NCBI GenBank assembly: GCA_022447405.1
Contig: JAKVCE010000128.1
Coordinates: 1-6,602 of the forward strand
DNA: 6,602 nucleotides
Reading direction: 5' to 3'
Origin: Planctomycetota bacterium
Lineage (GTDB): Bacteria > Planctomycetota > UBA1135 > GCA-002686595
The translations under genes and the position numbers were made by a program. Every line of letters starts with the position of its first letter. Position 1 is the first letter of the stretch. The notes beneath the pieces were generated by a model. It was not told the origin of the DNA and did not search any database. It saw only the letters and a list, made by a program, of their open reading frames with translations. Shown piece by piece: positions 1 through 5,681 of the stretch.

Positions 1-266
1 AAGGGCGCGAAGCGCATCCCGCTCTCGGCAGCGACGAGCCGCGCGAGGGTCGTCTTCCCACAGCCCGGCGGGCCCCACAGGACGAGGCTCTGGTACTCCC
101 CGGCAGCGATCATGCGCTCGAGGATCTTCCCCTCGCCGAGCAGCTGCTGCTGCCCGACATACTCCGCGATCGCGCGCGGTCGCATGCGGTCCGCGAGGGG
201 CGCATCCTTGGGCGCGTCGATGATGGGAGCGGCCGCGCGCTCCTCCTCTCCGAAGAGGTCAGGCAC
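1..266 (-). CDS. rarA: RarA/MgsA-family AAA+ ATPase (replication-associated recombination protein A), N-terminal part only
   Basis: The N-terminal 88 residues of a AAA+ ATPase are visible; the gene runs off the left edge. The start is typical of RarA: an acidic leader (PDLFGEEER), then APLADRMRPR (residues 22-31), a YVGQQQLLGEGK segment (36-47) and a Walker A loop, GPPGCGKTT (65-73), preceded by LVLW. The family (RarA/MgsA in bacteria, Mgs1/WRNIP1 in eukaryotes) acts at stalled replication forks and single-stranded gaps. It resembles clamp-loader and RuvB ATPases, but the LADRMRP leader and the GQ-LLG-GK spacing favour RarA. I chose the GTG start because AAGGGAGG lies 5 nt upstream and the protein then starts where the family does. 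It overlaps the end of the upstream methyltransferase gene by 8 nt, so the two are probably cotranscribed and translationally coupled. Walker B, sensor and C-terminal tetramerisation regions lie outside the window. Confidence 0.92.
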   Translation of the reverse strand, partial: MPDLFGEEERAAAPIIDAPKDAPLADRMRPRAIAEYVGQQQLLGEGKILERMIAAGEYQSLVLWGPPGCGKTTLARLVAAESGMRFAP

Positions 267-1044
267 TCGCGCCTCCCTTGTTCCTGCCAGCCGCGAAGAG
301 CAGGAGCGCCCCCGCGACGGCGACGTTCAGGGACTCCGCCGCGCCCGCCGTCTCGATCGTGACCGCCTCGAGGTCCGCGACCTCCGCCGGGAGGTCGTCG
401 ACCTCCCCGCCGATCCAGAGGGCGAACCTCCCTTCGAAGTCGAAGCTCCCGGCGTCCGCTCCTCCACGTGTCGCGGCCTTCGCTTGTCGGAAGCCCAGTG
501 ACTCGAGGGCGGCGCGAGTCTCGCTCGCCTCGCCGCCAAAGAGCGGGAGTCGCAGCGCGCTCCCCATCGAGCCGCGCAGGACCTTGGAGCCATAAGGTCG
601 CGCGCCTTCTGAGAGACAGACGACCGCGCTCACGCCGGAGGCCTCCGCGGAGCGCAGGAGCGCGCCGAGGTTCCCCGGGTCCGCGACGGGACCGACGACG
701 AGCAGGAGATCACGATCACCTGGCGTCCACTCGCTCACGCTCTTGAGGCTCGGCGTCAGGCCCAGGGCCATCGAGCCAGGGGAGGTCTTGAGCGCCGAGA
801 CCTGCTGCAGGAGCTCGGCCTCGACGAGGCGCACCTCCACCCCGTCTGCCGCGAGGTCGCCGGCGAGGGCCATGTCGTCCTCTGCGACCAGGACCACCTC
901 GAGCTCTACACCCGCCCCGAGGGCGTCCCGGATCAGGCGCTCACCCTCCAGGAGGAAGCGGCCCTCCTCCTTCCCCGCGCCCACGGCGCCGACGCGCTTG
1001 AGGAGAGAGTTTTGCCGCGAACGGATCACGAGTTCGGCATCCAT
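259..1044 (-). CDS. SpoU/TrmH-family RNA 2'-O-ribose methyltransferase
   Basis: This 261-residue protein has the layout of SPOUT-class RNA ribose methyltransferases, which transfer a methyl group from S-adenosylmethionine to a 2'-hydroxyl of rRNA or tRNA in the cytoplasm. An N-terminal substrate-binding (L30e-like) domain covers about residues 5-95, with FLLEGERLIRDAL at 30-42. The knotted catalytic domain covers about 113-255. Motif 1 is DPGNLGALLRSAEASG (122-137), with the usual Asn and Arg. Motif 2 is reduced to WIGGEVDDLP (210-219): the Glu is present but the usual GxEGxG pattern is not complete. Motif 3 is AESLNVAVAGALLLF (236-250), with the conserved SLNV. Length and order fit the RlmB/TsnR/YsgA-like branch, so 23S rRNA is the likeliest target, but the specific site cannot be read from the sequence and no symbol is given. 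The gene is divergent from rsgA and overlaps rarA downstream. The ATG has only a weak upstream purine stretch (AAGAAG). Confidence 0.9.
   Translation of the reverse strand: MDAELVIRSRQNSLLKRVGAVGAGKEEGRFLLEGERLIRDALGAGVELEVVLVAEDDMALAGDLAADGVEVRLVEAELLQQVSALKTSPGSMALGLTPSLKSVSEWTPGDRDLLLVVGPVADPGNLGALLRSAEASGVSAVVCLSEGARPYGSKVLRGSMGSALRLPLFGGEASETRAALESLGFRQAKAATRGGADAGSFDFEGRFALWIGGEVDDLPAEVADLEAVTIETAGAAESLNVAVAGALLLFAAGRNKGGASA
272..279 (-). promoter_or_regulatory. Strong Shine-Dalgarno of rarA inside the end of the methyltransferase gene
   Basis: Read on the minus strand this is AAGGGAGG, a near-consensus ribosome binding site, 5 nt before the GTG at 266-264. It lies within the last codons of the upstream methyltransferase gene. 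It decides the rarA start in favour of the GTG. Confidence 0.75.
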
Positions 1045-1099
1045 CGCTGCTTCTTATAGCATCGTGGGCCGCGAGCCCCCTCCGGGAGCCGCCGCTTGC
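1045..1099. promoter_or_regulatory. Divergent intergenic region between the methyltransferase gene and rsgA
   Basis: This 55-bp spacer must hold the start signals of both flanking genes. On the minus strand a TATAAG (1058-1053) resembles a -10 box, but it sits so close to the methyltransferase ATG that the transcript would be nearly leaderless. On the plus strand CGGGAG (1083-1088) is a weak Shine-Dalgarno candidate 11 nt before the rsgA ATG. No clear -35 boxes or operator repeats were seen. The promoter assignment is inference. Confidence 0.3.
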
Positions 1100-2053
1100 A
1101 TGGGAGAACACCTCGAAGGACGCGTCCTACGCCTCGACGCCAAGGTCTGCCACGTGGACCTCGGCGACCGCGTCGTCCTCGCCGCGCCGCGCGGCGCCCT
1201 CTTCGAGAAGCTCGAGGGCGTGAAGAATCCGATCACGGTCGGGGACCTGGTGCGCATCGACCCCGACGGCGACCCGGTCCACGTGCACGAGGTCCTCCCG
1301 CGGAAGAACCACCTCTCACGGGTCGCCTCATCGCACGACCCGCGCGAGCAGGTCCTCTTCGCGAACGTCGACCAGCTGCTCTGCTTCGGCTCGGTGAAGA
1401 AGCCGAAGTTCTCCTCCAACCGCGCCGACCGAATCCTCGCCGCCTGCCTGTACCACGAGATCCCCGCGACCCTGATCCTGAACAAGATCGACCTCGACAA
1501 GAAGGGGCTCGCCGGTGAGATCGAGGAGACCTACCGCGCCGCCGGCGTCGAGGTCTTGCAGACCTCGGTGGAGACGGGCGCGGGCGTCGACGCGGTCGCA
1601 GAGCTCATGCGTGGCAAGACGACCGCGCTCTACGGTGCGTCCGGCGTCGGCAAGTCGAGCATGCTGAACAAGATCGAGCCCTCGCTCGAGCTGAAGGTCG
1701 GCCACATCAGCAGGCACTGGGCGCAAGGGCGACACACCACCACGCACTCCTCCTTGCACCCCATCCCCGCGCTCGACGCGTGGATCGTCGACACCCCGGG
1801 CATCCGCGTCTTCCGCCTGCATGACGTGAACACCCGAGAGCTGCGCGACCTCTTCCCCGAGTTCGCCCCCTTCGCCGAGCGCTGCCACTTCCCGGACTGC
1901 ACGCACACCCACGAGCCTGAGTGCGCCGTGCTCGACGCCGTCGAGTCAGGAGAGCTCTCAGTCAATCGCTTCGCGAGCTACCTCGAGCTGCATGACGAGG
2001 CGGCGCCTCCGCCCGACTACGTCCCAGACGCCGAGCCCGACGAGGACCCCTGA
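1100..2053 (+). CDS. rsgA: Ribosome small-subunit-dependent GTPase RsgA (YjeQ/RsgA family)
   Basis: This 317-residue protein is a circularly permuted GTPase that hydrolyses GTP on the 30S subunit and helps late maturation of the decoding centre. An N-terminal OB-fold (about 1-75) starts EGRVLRLDAKVCHVDL. The GTPase motifs follow in the permuted order G4-G5-G1-G2-G3: NKID (128-131), TSVETG (155-160), the P-loop GASGVGKSS (179-187), a Thr-rich switch GRHTTTHSS (210-218) and DTPGIR (231-236). The C-terminal zinc site is complete: Cys262, Cys267, His269 and Cys275 with C-x4-C-x-H-x5-C spacing. The tail is acidic and Pro-rich (300-317). The frame stays open upstream to 743, but that stretch is antisense to the methyltransferase gene. 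The ATG at 1100 places the OB-fold at the usual distance from the N-terminus. A GTG at 1064 is possible but less likely. The stop is 6 nt from the convergent DUF2752 gene stop. Confidence 0.95.
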   Translation: MGEHLEGRVLRLDAKVCHVDLGDRVVLAAPRGALFEKLEGVKNPITVGDLVRIDPDGDPVHVHEVLPRKNHLSRVASSHDPREQVLFANVDQLLCFGSVKKPKFSSNRADRILAACLYHEIPATLILNKIDLDKKGLAGEIEETYRAAGVEVLQTSVETGAGVDAVAELMRGKTTALYGASGVGKSSMLNKIEPSLELKVGHISRHWAQGRHTTTHSSLHPIPALDAWIVDTPGIRVFRLHDVNTRELRDLFPEFAPFAERCHFPDCTHTHEPECAVLDAVESGELSVNRFASYLELHDEAAPPPDYVPDAEPDEDP

Positions 2054-2059
2054 GCCGAC

Positions 2060-2500
2060 TCAGAGCTGGATCACCTTGTAGATCCAGGCCACGACCATGA
2101 CGCTCGCGAACCCAATGAGCGGCTTGCCCCAGCCGATCTTGAGCGCGTCCGCGTAGAGATCCGCTCCTCGGAGGTGTCGGTAGATCGCCAGCGAGGCGAT
2201 CAGCGGGACCAAGAGCCCCAAGAGGAAGCCGAAGGGCTGGTTCAGGAAGGAGGCCCAGGGCTCCCCGTGCCAGAGGAGGCTGACCGAGGTCGTGACTCCG
2301 CAGCCGGGACAGGGGATCCCGACGAGGTCCATGGTCCTGCAGGGCGCCATCCCCAGCTGCTCGTGTGTCCCGAAGCCGCGCGGGTCAGGCTCGACGAGGA
2401 GGCCGAGCGCTGCGGTCCCTGCGATCGCCAGGAGCGCGATCCCGAGCAAGATGAAGTGCTCTGGAGCTCTCCTCTCCTCCTGAGGCTCGGCGTCGCTCAT
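2060..2500 (-). CDS. DUF2752 family membrane protein
   Basis: This 146-residue integral membrane protein has the DUF2752 signature: a Cys-rich turn, GIPCPGCGVTTSVSLLWHGE (61-80), followed by SFLNQPFGFLLGLLVP. Three hydrophobic helices are predicted by eye at about 15-36, 89-107 and 127-143, with the CPGCG loop between the first and second. An additional Cys is at 54 (APCRT). The biochemical role of DUF2752 is not established; the paired cysteines could bind metal or be redox active, which is inference. The ATG overlaps the stop of the kinase gene (TGATG, shared A). The sequence before it (GTGTGGTGCGTTG) has no good Shine-Dalgarno, so translation is probably coupled to the kinase. The frame stays open upstream to 2947, but that is a shadow of the kinase. 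The family and frame are firm; the link to the kinase's function is not shown. Confidence 0.85.
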   Translation of the reverse strand: MSDAEPQEERRAPEHFILLGIALLAIAGTAALGLLVEPDPRGFGTHEQLGMAPCRTMDLVGIPCPGCGVTTSVSLLWHGEPWASFLNQPFGFLLGLLVPLIASLAIYRHLRGADLYADALKIGWGKPLIGFASVMVVAWIYKVIQL

Positions 2501-2502
2501 CA
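2498..2502 (-). promoter_or_regulatory. TGATG stop-start overlap coupling the kinase and DUF2752 genes
   Basis: On the minus strand the kinase stop TGA (2502-2500) shares its A with the ATG of the DUF2752 gene (2500-2498). There is no AGGAGG-like sequence in the 15 nt upstream. This is the classic layout for termination-reinitiation, which would tie production of the small membrane protein to that of the kinase. Confidence 0.7.
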
Positions 2503-5500
2503 ACGCACCACACGTACAGGTCTCAACCCGAAGTGCTCCGTCTTGTAGTCCTTTTGATTGCCCTGATACCGGGCTGAGACGCGGTAGCCCACTCTCGTCC
2601 GAAACCAGCCAGGGCCGCGGATGGTGTAGGTCTCGTTGGGCTTCAGCTCCTCCGTCGTGTGCCAACCCTCCGGTCCTGTCGGCGCGTCTGGATAGCCTGG
2701 CTTGTACACCTCTCGGGTCCACTCGCCGACGTTGCCCAAGATCTGATGCAGGCCCCACGGGTTGGGTCGCATCGCGTTGACCGGGCAGTGCACCGGATGG
2801 CCGTCGTCCCACGCCTCGTAGGTCCAGGCCGGCATGCCGATGACTTGGGTCGCTTGATCCCCGAGGTTCTCGGCGCCCTCCAGGCTCGCGCCGTCCGCGC
2901 CGGTCCACCACGGCGTCGAGGTGCCCGCGCGCGCGGCGTACTCCCACTGCGCCTCTGTCGGGAGCGTGAGGTCGAGGGTGCGGCAGACGTAGGCGCTCTC
3001 CTCCCAGGTCACCGACTCGACGGGGTTCAGCTTGGAGATCTGATCCATGACCTCCCCGGTGGTCGGATCGAGGCCGACCTTGGTGCCCCCTTTGTACAAG
3101 CTCGGCCTCTCGTGCCCGGTACGCGCGAACTGCTCTTGGGTCATCTCGTACTTCGAGAGGAAGAAGGGGGCGAGCTCCACCTCGTGCACAGGGCCCTCCT
3201 CTGGGGTCGCTGCCGGGTCGAAGTTCGGTGCGCTTGGGTCGTCCGCCTGGGCTCCCATAAGGAAGGTGCCGCCTGGGATCAGGACAAAGGTCAGCCCATC
3301 CCCCATGTCTAATTTGAGCTCACTCGACTCGGGGTCTCGGCTTGGGACCCTTGAGCCTGCGCGCGACTGAACATGGGTGAACTCCCAGAGGCCAGAGTCA
3401 GGGTCCCGGCCAACAGGCAGCAAGCCCAGCTGCGGAGTGAGCTGCATGCCGCCGTACATCGGACACTCCTCCTCGTCGGAGATGGACCTGAGAGCCTCCT
3501 CCCAAACTCTGCCGACCTCCTCGCCTTTGACGGACTCCCCGGCCAAGGCCTCGGCGTCTTCAAGTCGACGGCTCATCTCCTGCACCCCCGTCACGAAGCC
3601 GAGGTCCAGGTCCTGGTTCGACCAATAGCCTTGAGTCTCTAACAGCTCAAGGTCTTGGATCAGCTGCGTGAGCGCCTCGTGCCACCAGCCCTTGCTCTGG
3701 TCTTCAAAGTTGTAGGTCGCTCGCTCATTGACCTCTGCCTCTGTGGTCTCAATGTACGCCTTGTACTCCTTTAGCTTCCCACGCCAGTACTCAGCGTCTT
3801 CGCTCTCAGGGTCGGCAGCGATCGCCTCCTCAATCGGAGGTAGCACAGCCTTGAACTGCTCCAAGCTCGCGGCGAGTCGATGATTCTCGCGATCCGAGAT
3901 GACCTCCTCCGGAGTCCTCGGGAGAGCCTCGGCAGACAGCTCTTTGTGGACTTGCCGATGCTCCGGGAGGCGCGCGAGCAGGACCTCTGCTCGCTGGATC
4001 CAGGCGGCCATCTCTGGCGCTGTCTCTTCATTGGCTGGCCAGAGCTCCCGAGCCTCTTCCCAGAGGCCCCCCAAGTCTCGCGCGTCCCCGAGGCGCAGCA
4101 CGCTCATCGCCTGCTGGGATGCGTCCCTCCAGAAGTAAGTGCTCACGACGACGCCAGCGATGAGGACGAGGACCCCAGCAGCGAGAGAGTTCGCGAGGCC
4201 CCTGTTCCGACGCACCCACTTCTTGAGCTCTGCGACTGCGCCGGTCTCATAAGCCTTCACCACCCTCCCCTCGAGGTAGTTCCGTAAGTCGTCTGCCAGC
4301 TCAGCCATGCTCGCGTAGCGCTCTCGCTTGTCCCGCTGCATCGCCTTCTCGCAGATGGCCTCGAGCTCCGGCACCACGTCCGGGAAGTGCTCGTGGATCG
4401 GGACAGGCGGCCCCTCCTGGATGAGCATCAGGAAGTTCATGAGGTTCGGACGACCCTCGGCGGTGACGTAGGGCTTGTAGCCTGAGAGGAGCTCGTAGAG
4501 CATCGCCCCGACGGCGTAGACGTCCGAGCGCTCGTCCATCTCGTCGATCTCCCCGCGCGCCTGCTCGGGCGGCATGAACGCTGGGGTGCCCATGATGGAG
4601 CCCTCGACGGTGAGGATGGATGAGTCGGGGAGCTCATCCCTGAGGTCCTGCCGATCAGACCGTACGACCTCGCTCATCTCCGCTGGCGCGAGCTCGCCCG
4701 CGGCGCTGTCTTCCTGACCCTGAATGCGTGCGAGGCCCCAGTCCATCACGTAGACCTCGCCAAAGGCGCCGACCATGACGTTGGCTGGCTTCAGGTCACG
4801 GTGGATGACGCCGCGAGAGTGCGCGTAGCTCATCGCCTCGCAGACGCGGAGGAAGAGGCTGAGGACACGCGTCGTGGACCAGCCCTCCTCTCGCTCCCAA
4901 GCCCGGCGGAAGACGTCAGCGAGCTCCTCTCCTTGGACGAGCTTCATCGTGAAGTACACGCGCCCGTCCGGATCGATACCGAGCTCGTGGACAGGGACGA
5001 TGCCCGGGTGCTCGAGCTGCCCTGTGATCTGCGCCTCGTCGAGGAAGCGTCCCATCGGGCCTGCGCTGAGCGGTCCCTCGAGCTCTTCCTGCTTGAGCAT
5101 CACCTTCATCGCCATCTGGCGCCTCAGGTTCCGATCAAAGACGCTCAGCACAGCCCCCATCCCGCCGCGCGCCATCTCCCCCTGCACCTCCAGCCTGCGC
5201 TCCGGATCAAGACGATCCTGGAGCTGCATAAGCGCGTCACCGCTCTGCGCGCTCTCCGCTTTGGAGCCGCCCTCTTCGTCTGCTCGCACCGCCCCCTTCA
5301 GGAGCGCGCTCAGGTCCGCAGAGAGCGTCGGCTGAGCGGGCGCGCCTGCACCCAAGATCTGCTGTGCGCGCTGCCAGCTCGCATAGAGCTCTCGGAAGAG
5401 CTCTGCGTGCTCAGGGTGAGCGGCACAGAGGTCCTCCAAGACCCCTGAGACGCCAGCCTCAAGGTCGTCGAAGCGCTCAGCGAAGAGCTCCTCTGCGACG

Positions 5501-5532
5501 CTGCGATCGGAGTTTGGGCGTGACTCGTCCAT
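2500..5532 (-). CDS. Transmembrane Hanks-type serine/threonine protein kinase with C-terminal FGE-sulfatase (SUMF1-like) domain
   Basis: This 1010-residue receptor-like kinase has these parts in order. An acidic helical leader (1-65) contains LCAAHPEHAELFRELY (35-50), a segment common ahead of planctomycete kinases. The kinase domain (about 112-420) has the Gly loop GEMARGGMGAV (118-128), Lys143 (AMKVM), Glu166, HRDLKPAN (244-251), DWGLAR (264-269, Trp in place of the Phe of DFG), MPPEQARG (320-327) and SDVYAVGAMLYELLSG (336-351). All catalytic residues are present, so it should phosphorylate proteins on Ser/Thr. The activation segment is long (264-323). Basic residues 437-446 precede one membrane helix (about 449-467), so the kinase should be cytoplasmic and the rest outside. 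A charged helical region of no recognised family covers 470-690. An FGE-sulfatase/DUF323 domain (about 741-1010) has FVLIPGGTFLMGAQ, LPTEAQWEYAARAG (857-870), NPWGLHQILGNVGEW (924-938) and a final FGLRPVR. It lacks the catalytic cysteines of true formylglycine-generating enzyme, so it is likely a ligand-sensing fold. The ATG at 5532 follows a purine-rich GGGGGAG site. Confidence 0.93.
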   Translation of the reverse strand: MDESRPNSDRSVAEELFAERFDDLEAGVSGVLEDLCAAHPEHAELFRELYASWQRAQQILGAGAPAQPTLSADLSALLKGAVRADEEGGSKAESAQSGDALMQLQDRLDPERRLEVQGEMARGGMGAVLSVFDRNLRRQMAMKVMLKQEELEGPLSAGPMGRFLDEAQITGQLEHPGIVPVHELGIDPDGRVYFTMKLVQGEELADVFRRAWEREEGWSTTRVLSLFLRVCEAMSYAHSRGVIHRDLKPANVMVGAFGEVYVMDWGLARIQGQEDSAAGELAPAEMSEVVRSDRQDLRDELPDSSILTVEGSIMGTPAFMPPEQARGEIDEMDERSDVYAVGAMLYELLSGYKPYVTAEGRPNLMNFLMLIQEGPPVPIHEHFPDVVPELEAICEKAMQRDKRERYASMAELADDLRNYLEGRVVKAYETGAVAELKKWVRRNRGLANSLAAGVLVLIAGVVVSTYFWRDASQQAMSVLRLGDARDLGGLWEEARELWPANEETAPEMAAWIQRAEVLLARLPEHRQVHKELSAEALPRTPEEVISDRENHRLAASLEQFKAVLPPIEEAIAADPESEDAEYWRGKLKEYKAYIETTEAEVNERATYNFEDQSKGWWHEALTQLIQDLELLETQGYWSNQDLDLGFVTGVQEMSRRLEDAEALAGESVKGEEVGRVWEEALRSISDEEECPMYGGMQLTPQLGLLPVGRDPDSGLWEFTHVQSRAGSRVPSRDPESSELKLDMGDGLTFVLIPGGTFLMGAQADDPSAPNFDPAATPEEGPVHEVELAPFFLSKYEMTQEQFARTGHERPSLYKGGTKVGLDPTTGEVMDQISKLNPVESVTWEESAYVCRTLDLTLPTEAQWEYAARAGTSTPWWTGADGASLEGAENLGDQATQVIGMPAWTYEAWDDGHPVHCPVNAMRPNPWGLHQILGNVGEWTREVYKPGYPDAPTGPEGWHTTEELKPNETYTIRGPGWFRTRVGYRVSARYQGNQKDYKTEHFGLRPVRVVR

Positions 5533-5536
5533 CTCT

Positions 5537-5543
5537 CTCCCCC
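5537..5543 (-). promoter_or_regulatory. Purine-rich ribosome binding site of the kinase gene
   Basis: On the minus strand the bases before the kinase ATG read GGGGGAG then AGAG. GGAG lies 4 nt from the ATG, short but usable. An ATG at 5545-5543 overlaps this site, but it is out of frame with the kinase. Confidence 0.5.
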
Positions 5544-5602
5544 ATTGGACAAGGGCTGAGGGCGAAGCAGCAAGTGCAGCGAGGGCGGTAAGGCCCTGAA
5601 AT

Positions 5603-5615
5603 CAGCTCTTAGCTG
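5603..5615. repeat. Short inverted repeat CAGCT-CTT-AGCTG
   Basis: A perfect 5-bp inverted repeat with a 3-nt centre lies in the AT-richer part of the divergent spacer. On its own it is short enough to arise by chance. It is listed because a stronger inverted repeat lies 16 bp further on. Confidence 0.35.
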
Positions 5616-5631
5616 TATGTTGGCAATATGA

Positions 5632-5651
5632 AGCCGATCGCCTGATCGGCT
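5632..5651. repeat. Perfect 8-bp inverted repeat AGCCGATC-GCCT-GATCGGCT
   Basis: Two perfect 8-bp arms are separated by 4 nt, in the divergent spacer 30 nt before the plus-strand ATG. As DNA it could be an operator for a dimeric regulator. As RNA it would be a GC-rich hairpin in either leader. No T-run follows on the plus strand (CCCCACTGG follows), so it is unlikely to be an intrinsic terminator in that direction. The minus-strand flank (TCATATTGCC) also lacks a T-run. Confidence 0.55.
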
Positions 5652-5681
5652 CCCCACTGGCTGCCTCCTAGGTGCTTTGAC

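Larger units (their letters stand above)
5533..5681. promoter_or_regulatory. Divergent control region between the kinase gene and the FG-GAP/collagen-like gene
   Basis: This 149-bp spacer lies between two divergent start codons and should hold both promoters. It is visibly richer in A+T in its middle (about 5599-5632) than the genes around it. It contains three inverted repeats: GGGC/GCCC (5583-5596), CAGCT/AGCTG (5603-5615) and a perfect 8-bp arm pair at 5632-5651. A weak -35-like TTGCCA is read on the minus strand at 5626-5621, without a convincing -10 partner. The plus-strand gene has a weak Shine-Dalgarno AGGTG (5670-5674), 7 nt before its ATG. The actual promoters are not identified. Confidence 0.45.

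Noticed and set aside
743..1099. The rsgA frame stays open for 119 codons upstream of the chosen ATG.
   Set aside because: This stretch is antisense to the well-supported methyltransferase gene and its translation is low-complexity Arg/Ser/Pro-rich. The RsgA OB-fold begins just after the ATG at 1100.
2501..2947. The DUF2752 frame is open upstream and would give a 295-residue protein.
   Set aside because: The extra part overlaps the FGE domain coding region in another frame and reads as Arg/Gly-rich shadow sequence. DUF2752 homology and the TGATG overlap fix the start at 2500.
2503..3312. A diversity-generating retroelement target, since FGE-type C-lectin folds are used as variable proteins.
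   Set aside because: No reverse transcriptase, template repeat or adenine-biased variable region is visible in the window, and the C-terminal codons do not show the AAC-rich pattern.
2503..3312. A genuine sulfatase-maturing formylglycine-generating enzyme.
   Set aside because: The catalytic cysteine positions are occupied by other residues and no sulfatase gene is in the window.
4801..5448. A 215-codon plus-strand open frame antisense to the kinase domain.
   Set aside because: It is the shadow of a conserved kinase coding sequence in high-GC DNA. The translation is His/Arg/Leu-rich with no recognisable domain.
5632..5651. An intrinsic transcription terminator at the 8-bp inverted repeat.
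   Set aside because: No T-run follows on either strand, and the element lies between two divergent start codons where a terminator is not expected.
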